This document shows positions 48,382 through 63,760 of a stretch of DNA of 64,000 nt, one piece after another. The position numbers and the translations under genes were made by a program. The notes beneath the pieces are model-generated. The model worked only from the letters and a program-made list of their open reading frames with translations, was not told the DNA's origin and searched no databases. Source of the stretch: Micropterix aruncella (Eukaryota; Arthropoda; Insecta; Lepidoptera; Micropterigidae); contig CALYMY010000078.1 in the NCBI GenBank assembly GCA_944548615.1, positions 1-64,000 of the forward strand. The letters run 5' to 3'. How positions within the stretch are numbered: the stretch's first letter is position 1; every line of letters begins with the position of its first letter.

Positions 48382-51300
48382 TGTGTATGTATGTAAGACG
48401 GTAAGTGTGTATGTATGTAAGACGGTAAGTGTGTATGTATGTAAGACGGTAAGTGTGTATGTATGTAAGACGGTAAGTGTGTATGTATGTAAGACGGTAA
48501 GTGTGTATGTATGTAAGACGGTAAGTGTGTATGTATGTAAGACGGTAAGTGTGTATGTATGTAAGACGGTAAGTGTGTATGTATGTAAGACGGTAAGTGT
48601 GTATGTATGTAAGACGGTAAGTGTGTATGTATGTAAGACGGTAAGTGTGTATGTATGTAAGACGGTAAGTGTGTATGTATGTAAGACGGTAAGTGTGTAT
48701 GTATGTAAGACGGTAAGTGTGTATGTATGTAAGACGGTAAGTGTGTATGTATGTAAGACGGTAAGTGTGTATGTATGTAAGACGGTAAGTGTGTATGTAT
48801 GTAAGACGGTAAGTGTGTATGTATGTAAGACGGTAAGTGTGTATGTATGTAAGACGGTAAGTGTGTATGTATGTAAGACGGTAAGTGTGTATGTATGTAA
48901 GACGGTAAGTGTGTATGTATGTAAGACGGTAAGTGTGTATGTATGTAAGACGGTAAGTGTGTATGTATGTAAGACGGTAAGTGTGTATGTATGTAAGACG
49001 GTAAGTGTGTATGTATGTAAGACGGTAAGTGTGTATGTATGTAAGACGGTAAGTGTGTATGTATGTAAGACGGTAAGTGTGTATGTATGTAAGACGGTAA
49101 GTGTGTATGTATGTAAGACGGTAAGTGTGTATGTATGTAAGACGGTAAGTGTGTATGTATGTAAGACGGTAAGTGTGTATGTATGTAAGACGGTAAGTGT
49201 GTATGTATGTAAGACGGTAAGTGTGTATGTATGTAAGACGGTAAGTGTGTATGTATGTAAGACGGTAAGTGTGTATGTATGTAAGACGGTAAGTGTGTAT
49301 GTATGTAAGACGGTAAGTGTGTATGTATGTAAGACGGTAAGTGTGTATGTATGTAAGACGGTAAGTGTGTATGTATGTAAGACGGTAAGTGTGTATGTAT
49401 GTAAGACGGTAAGTGTGTATGTATGTAAGACGGTAAGTGTGTATGTATGTAAGACGGTAAGTGTGTATGTATGTAAGACGGTAAGTGTGTATGTATGTAA
49501 GACGGTAAGTGTGTATGTATGTAAGACGGTAAGTGTGTATGTATGTAAGACGGTAAGTGTGTATGTATGTAAGACGGTAAGTGTGTATGTATGTAAGACG
49601 GTAAGTGTGTATGTATGTAAGACGGTAAGTGTGTATGTATGTAAGACGGTAAGTGTGTATGTATGTAAGACGGTAAGTGTGTATGTATGTAAGACGGTAA
49701 GTGTGTATGTATGTAAGACGGTAAGTGTGTATGTATGTAAGACGGTAAGTGTGTATGTATGTAAGACGGTAAGTGTGTATGTATGTAAGACGGTAAGTGT
49801 GTATGTATGTAAGACGGTAAGTGTGTATGTATGTAAGACGGTAAGTGTGTATGTATGTAAGACGGTAAGTGTGTATGTATGTAAGACGGTAAGTGTGTAT
49901 GTATGTAAGACGGTAAGTGTGTATGTATGTAAGACGGTAAGTGTGTATGTATGTAAGACGGTAAGTGTGTATGTATGTAAGACGGTAAGTGTGTATGTAT
50001 GTAAGACGGTAAGTGTGTATGTATGTAAGACGGTAAGTGTGTATGTATGTAAGACGGTAAGTGTGTATGTATGTAAGACGGTAAGTGTGTATGTATGTAA
50101 GACGGTAAGTGTGTATGTATGTAAGACGGTAAGTGTGTATGTATGTAAGACGGTAAGTGTGTATGTATGTAAGACGGTAAGTGTGTATGTATGTAAGACG
50201 GTAAGTGTGTATGTATGTAAGACGGTAAGTGTGTATGTATGTAAGACGGTAAGTGTGTATGTATGTAAGACGGTAAGTGTGTATGTATGTAAGACGGTAA
50301 GTGTGTATGTATGTAAGACGGTAAGTGTGTATGTATGTAAGACGGTAAGTGTGTATGTATGTAAGACGGTAAGTGTGTATGTATGTAAGACGGTAAGTGT
50401 GTATGTATGTAAGACGGTAAGTGTGTATGTATGTAAGACGGTAAGTGTGTATGTATGTAAGACGGTAAGTGTGTATGTATGTAAGACGGTAAGTGTGTAT
50501 GTATGTAAGACGGTAAGTGTGTATGTATGTAAGACGGTAAGTGTGTATGTATGTAAGACGGTAAGTGTGTATGTATGTAAGACGGTAAGTGTGTATGTAT
50601 GTAAGACGGTAAGTGTGTATGTATGTAAGACGGTAAGTGTGTATGTATGTAAGACGGTAAGTGTGTATGTATGTAAGACGGTAAGTGTGTATGTATGTAA
50701 GACGGTAAGTGTGTATGTATGTAAGACGGTAAGTGTGTATGTATGTAAGACGGTAAGTGTGTATGTATGTAAGACGGTAAGTGTGTATGTATGTAAGACG
50801 GTAAGTGTGTATGTATGTAAGACGGTAAGTGTGTATGTATGTAAGACGGTAAGTGTGTATGTATGTAAGACGGTAAGTGTGTATGTATGTAAGACGGTAA
50901 GTGTGTATGTATGTAAGACGGTAAGTGTGTATGTATGTAAGACGGTAAGTGTGTATGTATGTAAGACGGTAAGTGTGTATGTATGTAAGACGGTAAGTGT
51001 GTATGTATGTAAGACGGTAAGTGTGTATGTATGTAAGACGGTAAGTGTGTATGTATGTAAGACGGTAAGTGTGTATGTATGTAAGACGGTAAGTGTGTAT
51101 GTATGTAAGACGGTAAGTGTGTATGTATGTAAGACGGTAAGTGTGTATGTATGTAAGACGGTAAGTGTGTATGTATGTAAGACGGTAAGTGTGTATGTAT
51201 GTAAGACGGTAAGTGTGTATGTATGTAAGACGGTAAGTGTGTATGTATGTAAGACGGTAAGTGTGTATGTATGTAAGACGGTAAGTGTGTATGTATGTAA

Positions 51301-54300
51301 GACGGTAAGTGTGTATGTATGTAAGACGGTAAGTGTGTATGTATGTAAGACGGTAAGTGTGTATGTATGTAAGACGGTAAGTGTGTATGTATGTAAGACG
51401 GTAAGTGTGTATGTATGTAAGACGGTAAGTGTGTATGTATGTAAGACGGTAAGTGTGTATGTATGTAAGACGGTAAGTGTGTATGTATGTAAGACGGTAA
51501 GTGTGTATGTATGTAAGACGGTAAGTGTGTATGTATGTAAGACGGTAAGTGTGTATGTATGTAAGACGGTAAGTGTGTATGTATGTAAGACGGTAAGTGT
51601 GTATGTATGTAAGACGGTAAGTGTGTATGTATGTAAGACGGTAAGTGTGTATGTATGTAAGACGGTAAGTGTGTATGTATGTAAGACGGTAAGTGTGTAT
51701 GTATGTAAGACGGTAAGTGTGTATGTATGTAAGACGGTAAGTGTGTATGTATGTAAGACGGTAAGTGTGTATGTATGTAAGACGGTAAGTGTGTATGTAT
51801 GTAAGACGGTAAGTGTGTATGTATGTAAGACGGTAAGTGTGTATGTATGTAAGACGGTAAGTGTGTATGTATGTAAGACGGTAAGTGTGTATGTATGTAA
51901 GACGGTAAGTGTGTATGTATGTAAGACGGTAAGTGTGTATGTATGTAAGACGGTAAGTGTGTATGTATGTAAGACGGTAAGTGTGTATGTATGTAAGACG
52001 GTAAGTGTGTATGTATGTAAGACGGTAAGTGTGTATGTATGTAAGACGGTAAGTGTGTATGTATGTAAGACGGTAAGTGTGTATGTATGTAAGACGGTAA
52101 GTGTGTATGTATGTAAGACGGTAAGTGTGTATGTATGTAAGACGGTAAGTGTGTATGTATGTAAGACGGTAAGTGTGTATGTATGTAAGACGGTAAGTGT
52201 GTATGTATGTAAGACGGTAAGTGTGTATGTATGTAAGACGGTAAGTGTGTATGTATGTAAGACGGTAAGTGTGTATGTATGTAAGACGGTAAGTGTGTAT
52301 GTATGTAAGACGGTAAGTGTGTATGTATGTAAGACGGTAAGTGTGTATGTATGTAAGACGGTAAGTGTGTATGTATGTAAGACGGTAAGTGTGTATGTAT
52401 GTAAGACGGTAAGTGTGTATGTATGTAAGACGGTAAGTGTGTATGTATGTAAGACGGTAAGTGTGTATGTATGTAAGACGGTAAGTGTGTATGTATGTAA
52501 GACGGTAAGTGTGTATGTATGTAAGACGGTAAGTGTGTATGTATGTAAGACGGTAAGTGTGTATGTATGTAAGACGGTAAGTGTGTATGTATGTAAGACG
52601 GTAAGTGTGTATGTATGTAAGACGGTAAGTGTGTATGTATGTAAGACGGTAAGTGTGTATGTATGTAAGACGGTAAGTGTGTATGTATGTAAGACGGTAA
52701 GTGTGTATGTATGTAAGACGGTAAGTGTGTATGTATGTAAGACGGTAAGTGTGTATGTATGTAAGACGGTAAGTGTGTATGTATGTAAGACGGTAAGTGT
52801 GTATGTATGTAAGACGGTAAGTGTGTATGTATGTAAGACGGTAAGTGTGTATGTATGTAAGACGGTAAGTGTGTATGTATGTAAGACGGTAAGTGTGTAT
52901 GTATGTAAGACGGTAAGTGTGTATGTATGTAAGACGGTAAGTGTGTATGTATGTAAGACGGTAAGTGTGTATGTATGTAAGACGGTAAGTGTGTATGTAT
53001 GTAAGACGGTAAGTGTGTATGTATGTAAGACGGTAAGTGTGTATGTATGTAAGACGGTAAGTGTGTATGTATGTAAGACGGTAAGTGTGTATGTATGTAA
53101 GACGGTAAGTGTGTATGTATGTAAGACGGTAAGTGTGTATGTATGTAAGACGGTAAGTGTGTATGTATGTAAGACGGTAAGTGTGTATGTATGTAAGACG
53201 GTAAGTGTGTATGTATGTAAGACGGTAAGTGTGTATGTATGTAAGACGGTAAGTGTGTATGTATGTAAGACGGTAAGTGTGTATGTATGTAAGACGGTAA
53301 GTGTGTATGTATGTAAGACGGTAAGTGTGTATGTATGTAAGACGGTAAGTGTGTATGTATGTAAGACGGTAAGTGTGTATGTATGTAAGACGGTAAGTGT
53401 GTATGTATGTAAGACGGTAAGTGTGTATGTATGTAAGACGGTAAGTGTGTATGTATGTAAGACGGTAAGTGTGTATGTATGTAAGACGGTAAGTGTGTAT
53501 GTATGTAAGACGGTAAGTGTGTATGTATGTAAGACGGTAAGTGTGTATGTATGTAAGACGGTAAGTGTGTATGTATGTAAGACGGTAAGTGTGTATGTAT
53601 GTAAGACGGTAAGTGTGTATGTATGTAAGACGGTAAGTGTGTATGTATGTAAGACGGTAAGTGTGTATGTATGTAAGACGGTAAGTGTGTATGTATGTAA
53701 GACGGTAAGTGTGTATGTATGTAAGACGGTAAGTGTGTATGTATGTAAGACGGTAAGTGTGTATGTATGTAAGACGGTAAGTGTGTATGTATGTAAGACG
53801 GTAAGTGTGTATGTATGTAAGACGGTAAGTGTGTATGTATGTAAGACGGTAAGTGTGTATGTATGTAAGACGGTAAGTGTGTATGTATGTAAGACGGTAA
53901 GTGTGTATGTATGTAAGACGGTAAGTGTGTATGTATGTAAGACGGTAAGTGTGTATGTATGTAAGACGGTAAGTGTGTATGTATGTAAGACGGTAAGTGT
54001 GTATGTATGTAAGACGGTAAGTGTGTATGTATGTAAGACGGTAAGTGTGTATGTATGTAAGACGGTAAGTGTGTATGTATGTAAGACGGTAAGTGTGTAT
54101 GTATGTAAGACGGTAAGTGTGTATGTATGTAAGACGGTAAGTGTGTATGTATGTAAGACGGTAAGTGTGTATGTATGTAAGACGGTAAGTGTGTATGTAT
54201 GTAAGACGGTAAGTGTGTATGTATGTAAGACGGTAAGTGTGTATGTATGTAAGACGGTAAGTGTGTATGTATGTAAGACGGTAAGTGTGTATGTATGTAA

Positions 54301-57300
54301 GACGGTAAGTGTGTATGTATGTAAGACGGTAAGTGTGTATGTATGTAAGACGGTAAGTGTGTATGTATGTAAGACGGTAAGTGTGTATGTATGTAAGACG
54401 GTAAGTGTGTATGTATGTAAGACGGTAAGTGTGTATGTATGTAAGACGGTAAGTGTGTATGTATGTAAGACGGTAAGTGTGTATGTATGTAAGACGGTAA
54501 GTGTGTATGTATGTAAGACGGTAAGTGTGTATGTATGTAAGACGGTAAGTGTGTATGTATGTAAGACGGTAAGTGTGTATGTATGTAAGACGGTAAGTGT
54601 GTATGTATGTAAGACGGTAAGTGTGTATGTATGTAAGACGGTAAGTGTGTATGTATGTAAGACGGTAAGTGTGTATGTATGTAAGACGGTAAGTGTGTAT
54701 GTATGTAAGACGGTAAGTGTGTATGTATGTAAGACGGTAAGTGTGTATGTATGTAAGACGGTAAGTGTGTATGTATGTAAGACGGTAAGTGTGTATGTAT
54801 GTAAGACGGTAAGTGTGTATGTATGTAAGACGGTAAGTGTGTATGTATGTAAGACGGTAAGTGTGTATGTATGTAAGACGGTAAGTGTGTATGTATGTAA
54901 GACGGTAAGTGTGTATGTATGTAAGACGGTAAGTGTGTATGTATGTAAGACGGTAAGTGTGTATGTATGTAAGACGGTAAGTGTGTATGTATGTAAGACG
55001 GTAAGTGTGTATGTATGTAAGACGGTAAGTGTGTATGTATGTAAGACGGTAAGTGTGTATGTATGTAAGACGGTAAGTGTGTATGTATGTAAGACGGTAA
55101 GTGTGTATGTATGTAAGACGGTAAGTGTGTATGTATGTAAGACGGTAAGTGTGTATGTATGTAAGACGGTAAGTGTGTATGTATGTAAGACGGTAAGTGT
55201 GTATGTATGTAAGACGGTAAGTGTGTATGTATGTAAGACGGTAAGTGTGTATGTATGTAAGACGGTAAGTGTGTATGTATGTAAGACGGTAAGTGTGTAT
55301 GTATGTAAGACGGTAAGTGTGTATGTATGTAAGACGGTAAGTGTGTATGTATGTAAGACGGTAAGTGTGTATGTATGTAAGACGGTAAGTGTGTATGTAT
55401 GTAAGACGGTAAGTGTGTATGTATGTAAGACGGTAAGTGTGTATGTATGTAAGACGGTAAGTGTGTATGTATGTAAGACGGTAAGTGTGTATGTATGTAA
55501 GACGGTAAGTGTGTATGTATGTAAGACGGTAAGTGTGTATGTATGTAAGACGGTAAGTGTGTATGTATGTAAGACGGTAAGTGTGTATGTATGTAAGACG
55601 GTAAGTGTGTATGTATGTAAGACGGTAAGTGTGTATGTATGTAAGACGGTAAGTGTGTATGTATGTAAGACGGTAAGTGTGTATGTATGTAAGACGGTAA
55701 GTGTGTATGTATGTAAGACGGTAAGTGTGTATGTATGTAAGACGGTAAGTGTGTATGTATGTAAGACGGTAAGTGTGTATGTATGTAAGACGGTAAGTGT
55801 GTATGTATGTAAGACGGTAAGTGTGTATGTATGTAAGACGGTAAGTGTGTATGTATGTAAGACGGTAAGTGTGTATGTATGTAAGACGGTAAGTGTGTAT
55901 GTATGTAAGACGGTAAGTGTGTATGTATGTAAGACGGTAAGTGTGTATGTATGTAAGACGGTAAGTGTGTATGTATGTAAGACGGTAAGTGTGTATGTAT
56001 GTAAGACGGTAAGTGTGTATGTATGTAAGACGGTAAGTGTGTATGTATGTAAGACGGTAAGTGTGTATGTATGTAAGACGGTAAGTGTGTATGTATGTAA
56101 GACGGTAAGTGTGTATGTATGTAAGACGGTAAGTGTGTATGTATGTAAGACGGTAAGTGTGTATGTATGTAAGACGGTAAGTGTGTATGTATGTAAGACG
56201 GTAAGTGTGTATGTATGTAAGACGGTAAGTGTGTATGTATGTAAGACGGTAAGTGTGTATGTATGTAAGACGGTAAGTGTGTATGTATGTAAGACGGTAA
56301 GTGTGTATGTATGTAAGACGGTAAGTGTGTATGTATGTAAGACGGTAAGTGTGTATGTATGTAAGACGGTAAGTGTGTATGTATGTAAGACGGTAAGTGT
56401 GTATGTATGTAAGACGGTAAGTGTGTATGTATGTAAGACGGTAAGTGTGTATGTATGTAAGACGGTAAGTGTGTATGTATGTAAGACGGTAAGTGTGTAT
56501 GTATGTAAGACGGTAAGTGTGTATGTATGTAAGACGGTAAGTGTGTATGTATGTAAGACGGTAAGTGTGTATGTATGTAAGACGGTAAGTGTGTATGTAT
56601 GTAAGACGGTAAGTGTGTATGTATGTAAGACGGTAAGTGTGTATGTATGTAAGACGGTAAGTGTGTATGTATGTAAGACGGTAAGTGTGTATGTATGTAA
56701 GACGGTAAGTGTGTATGTATGTAAGACGGTAAGTGTGTATGTATGTAAGACGGTAAGTGTGTATGTATGTAAGACGGTAAGTGTGTATGTATGTAAGACG
56801 GTAAGTGTGTATGTATGTAAGACGGTAAGTGTGTATGTATGTAAGACGGTAAGTGTGTATGTATGTAAGACGGTAAGTGTGTATGTATGTAAGACGGTAA
56901 GTGTGTATGTATGTAAGACGGTAAGTGTGTATGTATGTAAGACGGTAAGTGTGTATGTATGTAAGACGGTAAGTGTGTATGTATGTAAGACGGTAAGTGT
57001 GTATGTATGTAAGACGGTAAGTGTGTATGTATGTAAGACGGTAAGTGTGTATGTATGTAAGACGGTAAGTGTGTATGTATGTAAGACGGTAAGTGTGTAT
57101 GTATGTAAGACGGTAAGTGTGTATGTATGTAAGACGGTAAGTGTGTATGTATGTAAGACGGTAAGTGTGTATGTATGTAAGACGGTAAGTGTGTATGTAT
57201 GTAAGACGGTAAGTGTGTATGTATGTAAGACGGTAAGTGTGTATGTATGTAAGACGGTAAGTGTGTATGTATGTAAGACGGTAAGTGTGTATGTATGTAA

Positions 57301-60300
57301 GACGGTAAGTGTGTATGTATGTAAGACGGTAAGTGTGTATGTATGTAAGACGGTAAGTGTGTATGTATGTAAGACGGTAAGTGTGTATGTATGTAAGACG
57401 GTAAGTGTGTATGTATGTAAGACGGTAAGTGTGTATGTATGTAAGACGGTAAGTGTGTATGTATGTAAGACGGTAAGTGTGTATGTATGTAAGACGGTAA
57501 GTGTGTATGTATGTAAGACGGTAAGTGTGTATGTATGTAAGACGGTAAGTGTGTATGTATGTAAGACGGTAAGTGTGTATGTATGTAAGACGGTAAGTGT
57601 GTATGTATGTAAGACGGTAAGTGTGTATGTATGTAAGACGGTAAGTGTGTATGTATGTAAGACGGTAAGTGTGTATGTATGTAAGACGGTAAGTGTGTAT
57701 GTATGTAAGACGGTAAGTGTGTATGTATGTAAGACGGTAAGTGTGTATGTATGTAAGACGGTAAGTGTGTATGTATGTAAGACGGTAAGTGTGTATGTAT
57801 GTAAGACGGTAAGTGTGTATGTATGTAAGACGGTAAGTGTGTATGTATGTAAGACGGTAAGTGTGTATGTATGTAAGACGGTAAGTGTGTATGTATGTAA
57901 GACGGTAAGTGTGTATGTATGTAAGACGGTAAGTGTGTATGTATGTAAGACGGTAAGTGTGTATGTATGTAAGACGGTAAGTGTGTATGTATGTAAGACG
58001 GTAAGTGTGTATGTATGTAAGACGGTAAGTGTGTATGTATGTAAGACGGTAAGTGTGTATGTATGTAAGACGGTAAGTGTGTATGTATGTAAGACGGTAA
58101 GTGTGTATGTATGTAAGACGGTAAGTGTGTATGTATGTAAGACGGTAAGTGTGTATGTATGTAAGACGGTAAGTGTGTATGTATGTAAGACGGTAAGTGT
58201 GTATGTATGTAAGACGGTAAGTGTGTATGTATGTAAGACGGTAAGTGTGTATGTATGTAAGACGGTAAGTGTGTATGTATGTAAGACGGTAAGTGTGTAT
58301 GTATGTAAGACGGTAAGTGTGTATGTATGTAAGACGGTAAGTGTGTATGTATGTAAGACGGTAAGTGTGTATGTATGTAAGACGGTAAGTGTGTATGTAT
58401 GTAAGACGGTAAGTGTGTATGTATGTAAGACGGTAAGTGTGTATGTATGTAAGACGGTAAGTGTGTATGTATGTAAGACGGTAAGTGTGTATGTATGTAA
58501 GACGGTAAGTGTGTATGTATGTAAGACGGTAAGTGTGTATGTATGTAAGACGGTAAGTGTGTATGTATGTAAGACGGTAAGTGTGTATGTATGTAAGACG
58601 GTAAGTGTGTATGTATGTAAGACGGTAAGTGTGTATGTATGTAAGACGGTAAGTGTGTATGTATGTAAGACGGTAAGTGTGTATGTATGTAAGACGGTAA
58701 GTGTGTATGTATGTAAGACGGTAAGTGTGTATGTATGTAAGACGGTAAGTGTGTATGTATGTAAGACGGTAAGTGTGTATGTATGTAAGACGGTAAGTGT
58801 GTATGTATGTAAGACGGTAAGTGTGTATGTATGTAAGACGGTAAGTGTGTATGTATGTAAGACGGTAAGTGTGTATGTATGTAAGACGGTAAGTGTGTAT
58901 GTATGTAAGACGGTAAGTGTGTATGTATGTAAGACGGTAAGTGTGTATGTATGTAAGACGGTAAGTGTGTATGTATGTAAGACGGTAAGTGTGTATGTAT
59001 GTAAGACGGTAAGTGTGTATGTATGTAAGACGGTAAGTGTGTATGTATGTAAGACGGTAAGTGTGTATGTATGTAAGACGGTAAGTGTGTATGTATGTAA
59101 GACGGTAAGTGTGTATGTATGTAAGACGGTAAGTGTGTATGTATGTAAGACGGTAAGTGTGTATGTATGTAAGACGGTAAGTGTGTATGTATGTAAGACG
59201 GTAAGTGTGTATGTATGTAAGACGGTAAGTGTGTATGTATGTAAGACGGTAAGTGTGTATGTATGTAAGACGGTAAGTGTGTATGTATGTAAGACGGTAA
59301 GTGTGTATGTATGTAAGACGGTAAGTGTGTATGTATGTAAGACGGTAAGTGTGTATGTATGTAAGACGGTAAGTGTGTATGTATGTAAGACGGTAAGTGT
59401 GTATGTATGTAAGACGGTAAGTGTGTATGTATGTAAGACGGTAAGTGTGTATGTATGTAAGACGGTAAGTGTGTATGTATGTAAGACGGTAAGTGTGTAT
59501 GTATGTAAGACGGTAAGTGTGTATGTATGTAAGACGGTAAGTGTGTATGTATGTAAGACGGTAAGTGTGTATGTATGTAAGACGGTAAGTGTGTATGTAT
59601 GTAAGACGGTAAGTGTGTATGTATGTAAGACGGTAAGTGTGTATGTATGTAAGACGGTAAGTGTGTATGTATGTAAGACGGTAAGTGTGTATGTATGTAA
59701 GACGGTAAGTGTGTATGTATGTAAGACGGTAAGTGTGTATGTATGTAAGACGGTAAGTGTGTATGTATGTAAGACGGTAAGTGTGTATGTATGTAAGACG
59801 GTAAGTGTGTATGTATGTAAGACGGTAAGTGTGTATGTATGTAAGACGGTAAGTGTGTATGTATGTAAGACGGTAAGTGTGTATGTATGTAAGACGGTAA
59901 GTGTGTATGTATGTAAGACGGTAAGTGTGTATGTATGTAAGACGGTAAGTGTGTATGTATGTAAGACGGTAAGTGTGTATGTATGTAAGACGGTAAGTGT
60001 GTATGTATGTAAGACGGTAAGTGTGTATGTATGTAAGACGGTAAGTGTGTATGTATGTAAGACGGTAAGTGTGTATGTATGTAAGACGGTAAGTGTGTAT
60101 GTATGTAAGACGGTAAGTGTGTATGTATGTAAGACGGTAAGTGTGTATGTATGTAAGACGGTAAGTGTGTATGTATGTAAGACGGTAAGTGTGTATGTAT
60201 GTAAGACGGTAAGTGTGTATGTATGTAAGACGGTAAGTGTGTATGTATGTAAGACGGTAAGTGTGTATGTATGTAAGACGGTAAGTGTGTATGTATGTAA

Positions 60301-63300
60301 GACGGTAAGTGTGTATGTATGTAAGACGGTAAGTGTGTATGTATGTAAGACGGTAAGTGTGTATGTATGTAAGACGGTAAGTGTGTATGTATGTAAGACG
60401 GTAAGTGTGTATGTATGTAAGACGGTAAGTGTGTATGTATGTAAGACGGTAAGTGTGTATGTATGTAAGACGGTAAGTGTGTATGTATGTAAGACGGTAA
60501 GTGTGTATGTATGTAAGACGGTAAGTGTGTATGTATGTAAGACGGTAAGTGTGTATGTATGTAAGACGGTAAGTGTGTATGTATGTAAGACGGTAAGTGT
60601 GTATGTATGTAAGACGGTAAGTGTGTATGTATGTAAGACGGTAAGTGTGTATGTATGTAAGACGGTAAGTGTGTATGTATGTAAGACGGTAAGTGTGTAT
60701 GTATGTAAGACGGTAAGTGTGTATGTATGTAAGACGGTAAGTGTGTATGTATGTAAGACGGTAAGTGTGTATGTATGTAAGACGGTAAGTGTGTATGTAT
60801 GTAAGACGGTAAGTGTGTATGTATGTAAGACGGTAAGTGTGTATGTATGTAAGACGGTAAGTGTGTATGTATGTAAGACGGTAAGTGTGTATGTATGTAA
60901 GACGGTAAGTGTGTATGTATGTAAGACGGTAAGTGTGTATGTATGTAAGACGGTAAGTGTGTATGTATGTAAGACGGTAAGTGTGTATGTATGTAAGACG
61001 GTAAGTGTGTATGTATGTAAGACGGTAAGTGTGTATGTATGTAAGACGGTAAGTGTGTATGTATGTAAGACGGTAAGTGTGTATGTATGTAAGACGGTAA
61101 GTGTGTATGTATGTAAGACGGTAAGTGTGTATGTATGTAAGACGGTAAGTGTGTATGTATGTAAGACGGTAAGTGTGTATGTATGTAAGACGGTAAGTGT
61201 GTATGTATGTAAGACGGTAAGTGTGTATGTATGTAAGACGGTAAGTGTGTATGTATGTAAGACGGTAAGTGTGTATGTATGTAAGACGGTAAGTGTGTAT
61301 GTATGTAAGACGGTAAGTGTGTATGTATGTAAGACGGTAAGTGTGTATGTATGTAAGACGGTAAGTGTGTATGTATGTAAGACGGTAAGTGTGTATGTAT
61401 GTAAGACGGTAAGTGTGTATGTATGTAAGACGGTAAGTGTGTATGTATGTAAGACGGTAAGTGTGTATGTATGTAAGACGGTAAGTGTGTATGTATGTAA
61501 GACGGTAAGTGTGTATGTATGTAAGACGGTAAGTGTGTATGTATGTAAGACGGTAAGTGTGTATGTATGTAAGACGGTAAGTGTGTATGTATGTAAGACG
61601 GTAAGTGTGTATGTATGTAAGACGGTAAGTGTGTATGTATGTAAGACGGTAAGTGTGTATGTATGTAAGACGGTAAGTGTGTATGTATGTAAGACGGTAA
61701 GTGTGTATGTATGTAAGACGGTAAGTGTGTATGTATGTAAGACGGTAAGTGTGTATGTATGTAAGACGGTAAGTGTGTATGTATGTAAGACGGTAAGTGT
61801 GTATGTATGTAAGACGGTAAGTGTGTATGTATGTAAGACGGTAAGTGTGTATGTATGTAAGACGGTAAGTGTGTATGTATGTAAGACGGTAAGTGTGTAT
61901 GTATGTAAGACGGTAAGTGTGTATGTATGTAAGACGGTAAGTGTGTATGTATGTAAGACGGTAAGTGTGTATGTATGTAAGACGGTAAGTGTGTATGTAT
62001 GTAAGACGGTAAGTGTGTATGTATGTAAGACGGTAAGTGTGTATGTATGTAAGACGGTAAGTGTGTATGTATGTAAGACGGTAAGTGTGTATGTATGTAA
62101 GACGGTAAGTGTGTATGTATGTAAGACGGTAAGTGTGTATGTATGTAAGACGGTAAGTGTGTATGTATGTAAGACGGTAAGTGTGTATGTATGTAAGACG
62201 GTAAGTGTGTATGTATGTAAGACGGTAAGTGTGTATGTATGTAAGACGGTAAGTGTGTATGTATGTAAGACGGTAAGTGTGTATGTATGTAAGACGGTAA
62301 GTGTGTATGTATGTAAGACGGTAAGTGTGTATGTATGTAAGACGGTAAGTGTGTATGTATGTAAGACGGTAAGTGTGTATGTATGTAAGACGGTAAGTGT
62401 GTATGTATGTAAGACGGTAAGTGTGTATGTATGTAAGACGGTAAGTGTGTATGTATGTAAGACGGTAAGTGTGTATGTATGTAAGACGGTAAGTGTGTAT
62501 GTATGTAAGACGGTAAGTGTGTATGTATGTAAGACGGTAAGTGTGTATGTATGTAAGACGGTAAGTGTGTATGTATGTAAGACGGTAAGTGTGTATGTAT
62601 GTAAGACGGTAAGTGTGTATGTATGTAAGACGGTAAGTGTGTATGTATGTAAGACGGTAAGTGTGTATGTATGTAAGACGGTAAGTGTGTATGTATGTAA
62701 GACGGTAAGTGTGTATGTATGTAAGACGGTAAGTGTGTATGTATGTAAGACGGTAAGTGTGTATGTATGTAAGACGGTAAGTGTGTATGTATGTAAGACG
62801 GTAAGTGTGTATGTATGTAAGACGGTAAGTGTGTATGTATGTAAGACGGTAAGTGTGTATGTATGTAAGACGGTAAGTGTGTATGTATGTAAGACGGTAA
62901 GTGTGTATGTATGTAAGACGGTAAGTGTGTATGTATGTAAGACGGTAAGTGTGTATGTATGTAAGACGGTAAGTGTGTATGTATGTAAGACGGTAAGTGT
63001 GTATGTATGTAAGACGGTAAGTGTGTATGTATGTAAGACGGTAAGTGTGTATGTATGTAAGACGGTAAGTGTGTATGTATGTAAGACGGTAAGTGTGTAT
63101 GTATGTAAGACGGTAAGTGTGTATGTATGTAAGACGGTAAGTGTGTATGTATGTAAGACGGTAAGTGTGTATGTATGTAAGACGGTAAGTGTGTATGTAT
63201 GTAAGACGGTAAGTGTGTATGTATGTAAGACGGTAAGTGTGTATGTATGTAAGACGGTAAGTGTGTATGTATGTAAGACGGTAAGTGTGTATGTATGTAA

Positions 63301-63474
63301 GACGGTAAGTGTGTATGTATGTAAGACGGTAAGTGTGTATGTATGTAAGACGGTAAGTGTGTATGTATGTAAGACGGTAAGTGTGTATGTATGTAAGACG
63401 GTAAGTGTGTATGTATGTAAGACGGTAAGTGTGTATGTATGTAAGACGGTAAGTGTGTATGTATGTAAGACGGT
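48382..63474 (+). repeat. Perfect satellite run, 15.1 kb
   Basis: About 629 consecutive units in which I saw no change, the longest in the window. It is bounded by the C insertion at 48381 and an A to C change at 63475. Either this is a very recent amplification or the assembly consensus has flattened real variation. The sequence alone cannot decide. Confidence 0.8.
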
Positions 63475-63760
63475 CAGTGTGTATGTATGTAAGACGGTAA
63501 GTGTGTATGTATGTAAGACGGTAAGTGTGTATGTATGTAAGACGGTAAGTGTGTATGTATGTAAGACGGTAAGTGTGTATGTATGTAAGACGGTAAGTGT
63601 GTATGTATGTAAGACGGTAAGTGTGTATGTATGTAAGACGGTAAGTGTGTATGTATGTAAGACGGTAAGTGTGTATGTATGTAAGACGGTAAGTGTGTAT
63701 GTATGTAGGACGGTAAGTGTGTATGTATGTAAGACGGTAATTGTGTATGTATGTAAGACG
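63475..63760 (+). repeat. Reappearance of variant units at the right edge
   Basis: Three substitutions occur within 267 bp: A to C at 63475 (GGTCAGTG), A to G at 63708 (TAGGACGG) and G to T at 63741 (GTAATTGTG). The TAGGACGG form is one of the variants seen in blocks B and C. The remaining units to 64000 look normal. Confidence 0.85.

Noticed and set aside
22..48396. A series of very long plus-strand open reading frames with an eight-residue repeat (for example 19272-30935, 2804-11329, 40651-48396)
   Set aside because: A 24-bp period is divisible by three, so one stop-free frame stays open for as long as the array is perfect. The frame contains no ATG and opens only at GTG or at irregular units, it ends at every phase-shifting indel, and there is no codon bias, domain or upstream signal.
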